Notes under the pieces: generated by a model | Told to the model about the DNA's origin: nothing | Database searches by the model: none | What the model saw: the letters and a program-made list of their open reading frames with translations, nothing else | Assembly (NCBI GenBank): GCA_963931165.1 | Contig: OZ006985.1 | Span: 1,736,001 to 1,800,000 of the forward strand | DNA from: Ornithoclostridium sp944380285 | GTDB lineage: Bacteria > Bacillota > Clostridia > Christensenellales > UBA3700 | Direction: 5' to 3' | Length of the DNA stretch: 64,000 bases | In this document: one piece after another, positions 34,649 to 41,934 of the stretch | Layout: the number at the start of each line of letters is the position of its first letter | How positions within the stretch are numbered: the first letter of the stretch is position 1 | Translations under genes and position numbers: made by a program

Positions 34649-35059
34649 TTATTGATCAGATCGTGAGATCTTGATTTGTTTTGTTGATCGGCAGTCGGGA
34701 CAGACATCGGTGAAGAGCAACGACCAGCCTTGATAGCCGCGCCTTTCGCACTCTCCGTCCAAAGCCTTGGCGATGACCCCGTCCGTGTCGCAATCGCTGA
34801 CCTTGCCGCATATCGGGCAGACGGTGTGAAAGTGCGGAGTGACATCCGCGTCATACCTGTCCTTGCCCTGCGCGACGTTGATCTTGATCGCCCTGCCCTG
34901 TTCGACGAGCAATTCGAGGTTGCGATAGACGGTCGCGAGCCCTATGCCCGGGAGCACATCCCTACAACGGCGGTATACCCAATCAGCGCTCGGGTGAGTC
35001 TTGGTGGACTTGAGCACCTGATAGACCGTCTCGCGTTGTACCGAATAATTGCCTGCCAT
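34649..35059 (-). CDS. perR: Fur-family repressor, PerR-like
   Basis: 136 residues. Winged helix (about 1-80: QRETVYQVLKSTKTHPSADWVYRR, GLATVYRNLELLVEQGRA), regulatory metal ligands in DRYDADVTPHFHTVC and the structural Zn site formed by CPICG and CPDC. The coupling to reverse rubrerythrin and the autoregulatory box favour PerR (peroxide sensing by His oxidation) over Fur. Ribosome site is weak (GGTAGAG). Confidence 0.88.
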   Translation of the reverse strand: MAGNYSVQRETVYQVLKSTKTHPSADWVYRRCRDVLPGIGLATVYRNLELLVEQGRAIKINVAQGKDRYDADVTPHFHTVCPICGKVSDCDTDGVIAKALDGECERRGYQGWSLLFTDVCPDCRSTKQIKISRSDQ

Positions 35060-35076
35060 ATCTCTACCTTGACATC

Positions 35077-35105
35077 ATTATATCAAAGCAAATTGAGCTT
35101 GTCAA
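35077..35105 (-). promoter_or_regulatory. Consensus promoter of the perR operon
   Basis: TTGACA (35100-35105), 17 bases, TATAAT (35077-35082). Confidence 0.85.
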
Positions 35106-35112
35106 GCAAAAT

Positions 35113-35127
35113 TGAGAATGATTCTCA
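35113..35127. promoter_or_regulatory. PerR/Fur box
   Basis: TGAGAATGATTCTCA is a perfect 7-1-7 inverted repeat of the Fur/PerR class, 7 bases upstream of the -35 of perR, consistent with autoregulation. Confidence 0.8.
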
Positions 35128-35212
35128 TTTTATTTACATCAAATCATTCTTCGATGTCGTCCTATTGCCGGTGCGCTTGCAGGCGCCCGTGTTATGTCTT
35201 CAAACTACGGAT

Positions 35213-35398
35213 TTACAGTGATATCCGCTTGTATTTCCGCACAGACAGCGTCAAAAACGCAGCAATCGCGAGCGCGCAGAGCGCAAGTTGCACCCAATAG
35301 GGATATTCTCTGAATCCGGCGAGCGAAAACGCGACGCCGAAGAGCGGGATCTGCAGAAGCAGCGTCGGACCGTATATTGCAAAAACGGCGCAAAACAT
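35213..35398 (-). CDS. Possible small membrane protein or remnant
   Basis: 61 codons encoding two hydrophobic segments (about 5-27 and 35-53) and a basic end (RKYKRISL). The only ATG lies inside the loop of the strong terminator at 35382-35415 and has no ribosome site, so this is more likely the tail of a lost membrane protein gene than a working gene. No family recognised. Confidence 0.3.
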   Translation of the reverse strand: MFCAVFAIYGPTLLLQIPLFGVAFSLAGFREYPYWVQLALCALAIAAFLTLSVRKYKRISL

Positions 35399-35415
35399 GA
35401 GTTTTGCGCCGTTTT
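35382..35415. terminator. Perfect 15-bp bidirectional terminator
   Basis: AAAACGGCGCAAAAC and GTTTTGCGCCGTTTT pair without mismatch around an ATGA loop, with A/T tracts on both sides. Ends the ABC transporter operon on the minus strand. Confidence 0.88.
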
Positions 35416-35456
35416 ATCATGCCGTCCGAGTCGGCTTCGGTATTCTTTTGACATTA

Positions 35457-36071
35457 TCAATATTCTTTTGACCTTATTATCCTCGCGGTAAGTTCCGCCG
35501 AACCTGCGACCACGGCGGCGCCCGCTATCGGCGACAGCCACGACAATGCGATCCCAGCCGCGGACGACCCGATACTTTCCAGATTCGTGAACGATCCGAA
35601 AAACGCGACCGCTCCTATCATGGCGACGAGCATTATTATCACTCCCACCACTCTGCCGTGTTCGGCTCCGAATTTGATATACAGCGGTATCATGACCGAC
35701 AGCATCACGAGCATGATGGCGAACATGATCGGGATCCCTTCCCACGGAAGATCTTTGTCTTGTATAAAAGTCATTGCGACCGCGGAAAGGCAGCTCAATA
35801 CAAAGCACGCCGATACCGGTATCACGAACTTGCTCCACGCCAGTTTTCTCGGCGAACATCCGCTCGCCAGCGCGAATTTGAACCACTTGTCCTTGTCGTC
35901 GTAGGCTATCGACACGGCGGGATAGCTTACGGATACGAATATCCCTATCCCCAGAAAAAAGCCTTCGTTGCCCATCACCGCTCCTATCACGAACAGCACC
36001 GCAGCGATGAGCGCATACCATTTGAATATCGCCTTCGAGGTCTCCCATTCTTTGATCAGCAGTCCTTTCAT
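35457..36071 (-). CDS. ABC-2 type transporter permease
   Basis: 204 residues from ATG 36071 (MKGLLIKEW), which overlaps the ATPase stop (ATGA). About six hydrophobic segments: 17-50, 55-70, 95-115, 122-142, 150-170 and 178-195. It resembles short ABC-2 permeases in YtrA-type antibiotic-sensing exporters. The last codons and stop lie in a 20-bp tandem duplication (35441-35480, TATTCTTTTGAC units). Partner of the ATPase below; the substrate may be a cell-wall-active peptide or drug. Confidence 0.82.
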   Translation of the reverse strand: MKGLLIKEWETSKAIFKWYALIAAVLFVIGAVMGNEGFFLGIGIFVSVSYPAVSIAYDDKDKWFKFALASGCSPRKLAWSKFVIPVSACFVLSCLSAVAMTFIQDKDLPWEGIPIMFAIMLVMLSVMIPLYIKFGAEHGRVVGVIIMLVAMIGAVAFFGSFTNLESIGSSAAGIALSWLSPIAGAAVVAGSAELTARIIRSKEY

Positions 36072-36916
36072 TTTTCCTCTCCTTTGATATAAAACAGCAT
36101 TATGTCTTCTATGCCCGCCCTCTCGTACGGCAATCCGCACTTTTCCGCAACGCTCCTGTCCATCAGCACCGACAGCGAATAAGGCGTGCGCCTTACTCTG
36201 ATCACCGATCCCTGCGGAAGCTGTGCGAGCTGTTCGTCGCTGCAACCCGCGACCGCATATCCGTCGCGCAGTTCGTCGGAGGTCTTGCGGAACACTATCT
36301 TGCCTCCGTGGATAAAGACGACGTGATCGCATATCTTTCTGAGATCCTCGACGATATGCGAAGACATGAGCACGGCGTGTTCGTCGTCGGTCACGAACTC
36401 GTACAGCAGATCCAATATCTCGTCCCGCGCGACCGGATCCAGACCGCTCGTAGCCTCGTCGAGTATCAGCAGTTTGGCGCCGTGCGACATCGCGACCGCG
36501 ATCGCCGTCTTCATCTTCATGCCCTTGGACAGTTTGCCTATCTCCTTGTCTGCGGGCAGCGCGAACCTGCGCATCAACTCCGCATATCGCGCGCCGTCCC
36601 ATCCCGCGATCATTCCTCCCATGATATTGCCTACCTTTTTGACGGTCACGCTCTCGGGAAGACACACGTCGTCCAGTACGACGCCGATCCGCGATTTTTC
36701 CGCGCCCGTGATCGTAGTGACGTCTTTGCCGAATATCTCAACTCTGCCCCGATCGGGCTTCATGAGCCCCAGAGCCGCCTTCAATACGGTGGTCTTACCG
36801 GCGCCGTTCTCGCCTATCAATCCGACAACGCTCCCTCCGGGAACGCTGAAACTCACATTGTCGAGAGTAAAATTCGGATAATTCTTTGTCAGATTTTCGA
36901 TTTTCAATGCGTCCAT
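36068..36916 (-). CDS. ABC transporter ATP-binding protein
   Basis: 282 residues: Walker A GENGAGKT near 36, a signature that reads KLSKGMKMKT (LSKGM in place of LSGGQ, common in this subfamily), Walker B LLILDEATSGLDP near 155 and switch His in SSHIVED. The C-terminal 60 residues form the accessory domain of YtrB-like ATPases. Begins one base after gntR and is coupled to the permease. Confidence 0.92.
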   Translation of the reverse strand: MDALKIENLTKNYPNFTLDNVSFSVPGGSVVGLIGENGAGKTTVLKAALGLMKPDRGRVEIFGKDVTTITGAEKSRIGVVLDDVCLPESVTVKKVGNIMGGMIAGWDGARYAELMRRFALPADKEIGKLSKGMKMKTAIAVAMSHGAKLLILDEATSGLDPVARDEILDLLYEFVTDDEHAVLMSSHIVEDLRKICDHVVFIHGGKIVFRKTSDELRDGYAVAGCSDEQLAQLPQGSVIRVRRTPYSLSVLMDRSVAEKCGLPYERAGIEDIMLFYIKGEEK

Positions 36917-36917
36917 A

Positions 36918-37289
36918 TCATTCTCCCATCAGCAATTCCAAAGCCGCGCGCAGTTCGTCGTCGCTTATACCGCCTATCCGCGCCAGTTCCACCGCCTCGG
37001 TGAGTTTGCGCTCGACCTGTTTCAGCGTGTCCTCGCGGAACAGTTCTTCGTTGCGCGGAGCCACGAAGCTGCCCTTTCCCGTAACGGTATGTATGTAACC
37101 GTCCTTTTCGAGATCGCCGTATGCGCGCGCCGTAGTTATCACGCTTATTTTAAGCGCCTGCGCAAGACTTCGTATCGTAGGCAGAGCCTCTCCCTCTTTC
37201 AGTTCCCCCGACATTATCTTGACCTTGATCTGAGTATAGATCTGTTCGTACAGCGGTCTGTCGGAAGAATTGCTTATCGTCAGCTGCAT
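36918..37289 (-). CDS. GntR/YtrA-family transcriptional repressor
   Basis: 123 residues. A winged helix (about 10-75: RPLYEQIYTQIKVKIMSGEL, LPTIRSLAQALKISVITTARAYGDLEKDGYI, GKGSFV) is followed by a short helical dimer segment (about 80-120), diagnostic of the YtrA subfamily that controls ABC exporters induced by peptide antibiotics. First gene of the ABC operon; a palindrome covers its promoter. Confidence 0.92.
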   Translation of the reverse strand: MQLTISNSSDRPLYEQIYTQIKVKIMSGELKEGEALPTIRSLAQALKISVITTARAYGDLEKDGYIHTVTGKGSFVAPRNEELFREDTLKQVERKLTEAVELARIGGISDDELRAALELLMGE

Positions 37290-37303
37290 TTGTCACTCCA
37301 CGA

Positions 37304-37347
37304 ATATTGTATATATTGATTATATACAATATGATAAATATTGTCAA
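37304..37347 (-). promoter_or_regulatory. Promoter and operator of the GntR-ABC operon
   Basis: Minus-strand TTGACA (37342-37347), 17 bases, TATAAT (37319-37324). The inverted repeat ATATTGTATATA / TATATACAATAT (37304-37315, 37321-37332) overlaps the -10, a natural binding site for the encoded GntR protein. Confidence 0.85.
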
Positions 37348-37491
37348 CACTAACTCATAATTTTTTATAATTTTTTTCAAAGATCAAATATATTCCCGCT
37401 ATCACGGTAAAATCGTGAGCGTATTCTCTCCTATCGTGAAGGTATTCGCCCCTGACGGGAATGTTATCCCATGCTGCCGTGATCAAGCAAA

Positions 37492-37516
37492 AAGACCGCG
37501 CATTCGCGCGGTCCGC
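37492..37516 (-). terminator. Terminator of the glycogen operon
   Basis: Perfect 8-bp stem GACCGCGC/GCGCGGTC, loop ATTC, then five T on the minus strand. Between 37380 and 37480 a 22-bp degenerate direct repeat (ATCGTGA-GTATTC) is the only other structure. Confidence 0.88.
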
Positions 37517-37541
37517 ATGAGCAAATAACCGTCTTCCGAAC

Positions 37542-39347
37542 TTATTTTTCTCTTCTGCCCTCGAATATTGCCGCCTCGAAAGGTCCGAGAGCGTCGATAG
37601 ATCCGCCCGTCAAAAGGTCGGTCATGCCGGCGTATTCGCCGAGCGGCTTGCTCTCGCCGGAATTGTTGGCGACGACGGTCAATTGCTTGACGCGAGCGGT
37701 GCGGACGAGGATCAAAAGCCCGTCTTTGACAAAGAGATCGATGTCTCCCGTGACCTGCGGCTTGTGCGACGCGCGCACGGCGGCGAGGCGGCGGTAGAAC
37801 GCGAGCGTGTCTTCGTCGGCGTCGTCCCACGCCATCGGCATGCGATTGAGCGGATCTTCATAGCCCTGCATCGCGATCTCGTCGCCGTAATATATCGACG
37901 GGATGCCGGGCAGCATGAATTGCAGCGTCGCGGCGACGCGGACGCGCGCCTTGGCTTCGTCCAAGATCGCGCCGTCGAGACGGACGTGCGCCCTCTCCTC
38001 TTTGGTCATCACGGACGCGTCGAAGTCGGCGAGCGCGTTCAGCGCGCGCACGGTGTCGTGAGTGCCGATCAGCGTCATGCAGCAATCGAGCGCGCTCTTG
38101 GGATAGTGGTTGCAGATGACCTTGACCGCGTCGCAGAACTCGCCGGCGTCGCCGCCCTTGGCGTATGCGAGGATCGCCTCTTTGAACGGATAGTTCATCA
38201 CGCCGTCGAGCTCACCGCCCAGCAGATAGTGGCGGCGTTTGCCGTAGCTGATCTTGTTGGACGCGTCCTCCCAGACCTCGCCGATCACGGCGGCGTCGGG
38301 GTCGACACTCTTGATCGCGCGGCGGATGTCGCGGACGGTCTTTTCGGGCAGCTCGTCGACGACGTCGAGCCTCCAGCCCTTGACGCCCATCGCGGTCCAC
38401 TTTTTGATGACGCCGCCCTTGTGCAAGACGAGTTTTCGCCAGCCCTCGGCGTCCTTGTTGACGGTCGGGCAGACGGTCACGCCCCACCAGCTGTCATAGC
38501 CGTCAGGCCAATCGTAGAAGCGGTACCAATCGTAGTATTTGCTGCTCTTGGACTGATAAGCGCCGACGGAGTCGTATCTGCCGAACTTGTTGAAGTAGCG
38601 GCTGTCCGCGCCGGTGTGGTTGAACACTCCGTCCAAAATGACGGAGATGCCCCTCTCCGCCGCCCTCTCGACCAGCTCGCGGAACTTGTCCTCGGTGCCG
38701 AGAAGAGGATCGATCTTGAGATAGTCGCCGGTGTCATAGCGGTGGTTGGACGACGACTCGAAGATGGGCGACAGATAGATCGCGCTTACGCGGAGCGACT
38801 CGAGATAGTCGAGCTTGTCGATGATCCCCTGCAAATTGCCGCCGTAGAAGTCGTTGGCGCGGTACACGCCGTCGGGGTCGCGCAATGTGGGCGGCTCGTT
38901 CCACTCCTTTTGCACGCCGTGCGGCACGACGCCCAGGTCTTCGCCCTTGCAAAATCTGTCGACAAAGATGTGATAGATCGTGCCGCCTTTGAGCGCGGAC
39001 GGGGTGCGGAAAGTCTTGGAATAGACCGTCAATTGATAGTCTTCGCTCTCCCCTTTGCGCTTGAAGAAGATGCCAAGCTCGGTGTCCAGCTCGAAGCGGT
39101 ACCAATACAGCCCCGGCTTGTCGATGCGGACGTTGCCGCAGAAGCGGCTGACGCCGTCCTCTTTGTCTATGTAAGAAAGCGGCGAGACGACGAGGCTTTC
39201 GCCGTCGTCGTCCGAGATGATCACATTGATGCGATTGATGAAGACTCCGTCCTTTGCAAAGACGGTGAACGCGACCTTCGCGCCCGCTTTGACCGCCCCG
39301 AACGGGGACTTGCATTGCACGGAGTTTTCGTCGTAACGGATTTGCAT
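37542..39347 (-). CDS. GH13 alpha-glycosidase (neopullulanase/amylase type)
   Basis: 601 residues. An N-terminal beta-sandwich (about 1-120, CBM34-like) is followed by the TIM barrel with the four GH13 regions: DGVFNHTG near 245, GWRLDVVDEL near 325 (nucleophile Asp), VIGEVWED near 358 (acid/base Glu) and LIGTHDTVRA near 425; a C-terminal beta domain follows. No signal peptide, so it acts in the cytoplasm on alpha-glucan. Two bases after glgP, so it probably debranches or trims glycogen with the phosphorylase. Exact specificity cannot be told. Confidence 0.9.
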   Translation of the reverse strand: MQIRYDENSVQCKSPFGAVKAGAKVAFTVFAKDGVFINRINVIISDDDGESLVVSPLSYIDKEDGVSRFCGNVRIDKPGLYWYRFELDTELGIFFKRKGESEDYQLTVYSKTFRTPSALKGGTIYHIFVDRFCKGEDLGVVPHGVQKEWNEPPTLRDPDGVYRANDFYGGNLQGIIDKLDYLESLRVSAIYLSPIFESSSNHRYDTGDYLKIDPLLGTEDKFRELVERAAERGISVILDGVFNHTGADSRYFNKFGRYDSVGAYQSKSSKYYDWYRFYDWPDGYDSWWGVTVCPTVNKDAEGWRKLVLHKGGVIKKWTAMGVKGWRLDVVDELPEKTVRDIRRAIKSVDPDAAVIGEVWEDASNKISYGKRRHYLLGGELDGVMNYPFKEAILAYAKGGDAGEFCDAVKVICNHYPKSALDCCMTLIGTHDTVRALNALADFDASVMTKEERAHVRLDGAILDEAKARVRVAATLQFMLPGIPSIYYGDEIAMQGYEDPLNRMPMAWDDADEDTLAFYRRLAAVRASHKPQVTGDIDLFVKDGLLILVRTARVKQLTVVANNSGESKPLGEYAGMTDLLTGGSIDALGPFEAAIFEGRREK

Positions 39348-39348
39348 A

Positions 39349-41793
39349 TCACTTGCTCTTTTTCGCCGTCATGCGGACGGGTTTGATGTTCCAGATCCTG
39401 TCGGCGTACTCCTTGACGCTGCGGTCGGAGGAGAAGAAGCCGGACTCGGCGGTGTTCATCAGCGACATTCTGCCCCAGCGTTCGCGGTCGGAATATGCCC
39501 TGTCCAGCCTGTCCTGCGCGTCGCAATAGGATTGGAAGTCGGCGAGCACCTTGTAGGGGTCGGCTCCGCCGCTGCCCACTGTGAGACTGTCGGCGATCTC
39601 GCCGAAGCTGACGCCCGCGATGCCTGCGTGCAGACCGTCTATGACCGCCTTGATGCGTGCGTTGTGGTGGTAGTACGAGGTCGGCTCATAGCCGTTCTTG
39701 GACAGTTCCTCGACCTCGTTTGCGAGCAAGCCGAAGATGAAGATGTTCTCGTCGCCGACGGCGCTGTGGATCTCGATGTTCGCGCCGTCCATAGTGCCGA
39801 TGGTCACCGCGCCGTTGATCATGAACTTCATGTTGCCGGTGCCGGACGCCTCTTTGCCCGCGACGGAGATCTGCTCGGACACGTCGGACGCGGGCATGAT
39901 CATCTCGGCGAGCGAAACGCGGTAGTTCTCGAGGAAGACGACCTTGAGCTTTTCGTTGACCTGCGGGTCGTTGTTGATCAGGTTGCCCAGCTGGCAGATG
40001 AGGCGAATGATCTGCTTCGCCATATAGTAGCTGGGCGCCGCCTTCGCGCCGAAGATATAGGTGCGCGGATTGATGTCGAGCGACGGATCGGCTTTGAGCG
40101 CATAGTAGGTGTCGAGGATGTGCAGCGCGTTGAGCAATTGACGCTTGTACTCGTGCAACCTCTTGACCTGCACGTCGAAGATGGAATCGGGGTTTACGAC
40201 GACGCCGTTGCTCTCTTTGATGTACTCGGCGAGTTTGAGCTTGTTGCGTCTCTTGATCTCGAGCCACTTGTCGAGCACGTCCCTCTTGCCCTTGAATTTT
40301 TCAAGTCCCTTGAGCTTGTCGGCGTCCTTCATGAAGCCGTCGCCGATGAGTTCGGTGATGAACGCGGCGAGTTCGGGGTTCGCCTGCGCGAGCCACCTGC
40401 GGTAGGTGATGCCGTTGGTGACGTTGGTGAACACGCCGGGATGCATCTTGTAGTAGTCGTTGAACACGTCGTTTTTGAGGATCTCGGAGTGGAGCTCGGA
40501 GACGCCGTTGACGGTGTGCGACGCGGCGAGGCACATGTTCGCCATCTTGATCTGATTGTGCGAAAGCACCGCGTTGTAGGCGACCTTGTTCCAATCGTTG
40601 GGATAGAACGACCAAAGCTCGTTGCAGAAGCGCTGGTTGATCTCGCAGACGATCTGATAGATGCGCGGCAAAAGCTGCTTGAAGATGCCCTCGGGCCACT
40701 TCTCGAGCGCCTCCGCCATGACCGTATGGTTGGTGTAGGAGATCGTGCGCCTGACGATGCTCCACGCGTCGTCCCAGCTGTAGCCGTACTCGTCGAGCAG
40801 CAGCCTCATCAATTCGGGGATGCACAGCGTGGGGTGTGTGTCGTTGATGTGGATCGCGACCTTGTCGGGCAGGTTGTCGAGCGTGCCGTAGTCGCGCAGA
40901 TGCGTCTTGATGATGGACTGTATCGACGCAGACACAAAGAAGTATTGCTGTTTGAGGCGCAGCATCTTGCCCTCGATGTGGTGGTCCGCCGGATAGAGCA
41001 CCTTGCAGATGGACTCGGCGAGAGCCTTGTTCTGCAATGACTTGACATACTGCCCTTGCGCGAACAGGTTCATGTCGAAGTCGACCGGCGCCTTCGCCGA
41101 CCAAAGCCTGAGCTTGTTGACCGCCGGGACGTGATAGCCGCTGATGTTCATATCATAGGGCACCGCCTGCACGACGTCGCAGTCCTTGTAGTCGATGTAG
41201 AGCCTGCCGTTGTCCCAATGCTGGTCGACCGTGCCGCCGAAGCGCACCTCGAAGGTGTCCTCTTCGCGCGGAGCGAGCCAGACGTCGCCGTTTTCGAGCC
41301 ACTCGTCGGGCATCTCGATCTGCCATCCGTCGGCGATCTTCTGCTTGAAGATGCCGTAGTCGTACCTGATCGAAAAACCGCTTGCGACATAGTCGAGGTT
41401 GGTCAGCGACTCCATATACGCCGCCGCCAATCTGCCGAGACCGCCGTTGCCGAGGCCCGCGTCGGGCTCGATCGCATACAGCTCGTCCAAAGACACGCCG
41501 AGCGGCTTGACCGCCTCGGCGAAAATATCGGTCATGCCGAGGTTGAACAGGTGGTTTTTGAGCGACCTGCCCAGCAAAAACTCCATCGACATGTAGTAGA
41601 CTTGTTTTGTTTTCTGTTCCTTGCGCTTGCGCTTGAACTCCAAACGCATCTCGGTCAAGATGTCCCTGACGGTCATGCAGACCGCCTTGTAGACCTGCGT
41701 CTTGCTCGCCTCGGCAAGAGGCACTCCGAAATAGGTCTGAGCCTTGATCTCGAGGATCTGTTTGACGCGCGCAGCGTCGTATTCTCTCTCCAT
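39349..41793 (-). CDS. glgP: Glycogen/alpha-glucan phosphorylase
   Basis: 814 residues from ATG 41793, with GGGAGAG just before it. GT35 family: N-terminal VYYMSMEFLLGRSL, glucan-binding and phosphate loops, and the PLP lysine motif EASGTGNMKFMINGA near 645 followed by TIGTMDGANIEI. It releases glucose 1-phosphate from glycogen. An internal promoter (TTGCAA-16-TATAAT) and a leader hairpin just upstream allow expression separate from the biosynthetic genes. Confidence 0.96.
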   Translation of the reverse strand: MEREYDAARVKQILEIKAQTYFGVPLAEASKTQVYKAVCMTVRDILTEMRLEFKRKRKEQKTKQVYYMSMEFLLGRSLKNHLFNLGMTDIFAEAVKPLGVSLDELYAIEPDAGLGNGGLGRLAAAYMESLTNLDYVASGFSIRYDYGIFKQKIADGWQIEMPDEWLENGDVWLAPREEDTFEVRFGGTVDQHWDNGRLYIDYKDCDVVQAVPYDMNISGYHVPAVNKLRLWSAKAPVDFDMNLFAQGQYVKSLQNKALAESICKVLYPADHHIEGKMLRLKQQYFFVSASIQSIIKTHLRDYGTLDNLPDKVAIHINDTHPTLCIPELMRLLLDEYGYSWDDAWSIVRRTISYTNHTVMAEALEKWPEGIFKQLLPRIYQIVCEINQRFCNELWSFYPNDWNKVAYNAVLSHNQIKMANMCLAASHTVNGVSELHSEILKNDVFNDYYKMHPGVFTNVTNGITYRRWLAQANPELAAFITELIGDGFMKDADKLKGLEKFKGKRDVLDKWLEIKRRNKLKLAEYIKESNGVVVNPDSIFDVQVKRLHEYKRQLLNALHILDTYYALKADPSLDINPRTYIFGAKAAPSYYMAKQIIRLICQLGNLINNDPQVNEKLKVVFLENYRVSLAEMIMPASDVSEQISVAGKEASGTGNMKFMINGAVTIGTMDGANIEIHSAVGDENIFIFGLLANEVEELSKNGYEPTSYYHHNARIKAVIDGLHAGIAGVSFGEIADSLTVGSGGADPYKVLADFQSYCDAQDRLDRAYSDRERWGRMSLMNTAESGFFSSDRSVKEYADRIWNIKPVRMTAKKSK

Positions 41794-41848
41794 ATACTCT
41801 CCCGTTGTCAAAATTCTAAGGCTTGCGTCCACAAGCCTTATCTATGCA

Positions 41849-41876
41849 ATTATACACTTTTTTGCCGTGTTTGCAA
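41849..41876 (-). promoter_or_regulatory. Internal promoter of glgP
   Basis: TTGCAA (41871-41876), 16 bases, TATAAT (41849-41854). The leader forms an AAGGCTTG/CAAGCCTT stem (41818-41839). Confidence 0.6.
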
Positions 41877-41884
41877 AGCGTTTA

Positions 41885-41916
41885 CGCGGTATTGCGAAAA
41901 GTTCCGCAATACCGCG
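41885..41916 (-). terminator. Intercistronic hairpin between glgA and glgP
   Basis: Perfect 12-bp stem CGCGGTATTGCG/CGCAATACCGCG with an 8-base loop. No T run follows on the minus strand, so it may be an mRNA processing or stability hairpin rather than a terminator. Confidence 0.55.
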
Positions 41917-41934
41917 CATTTTGCGTATTATCCC

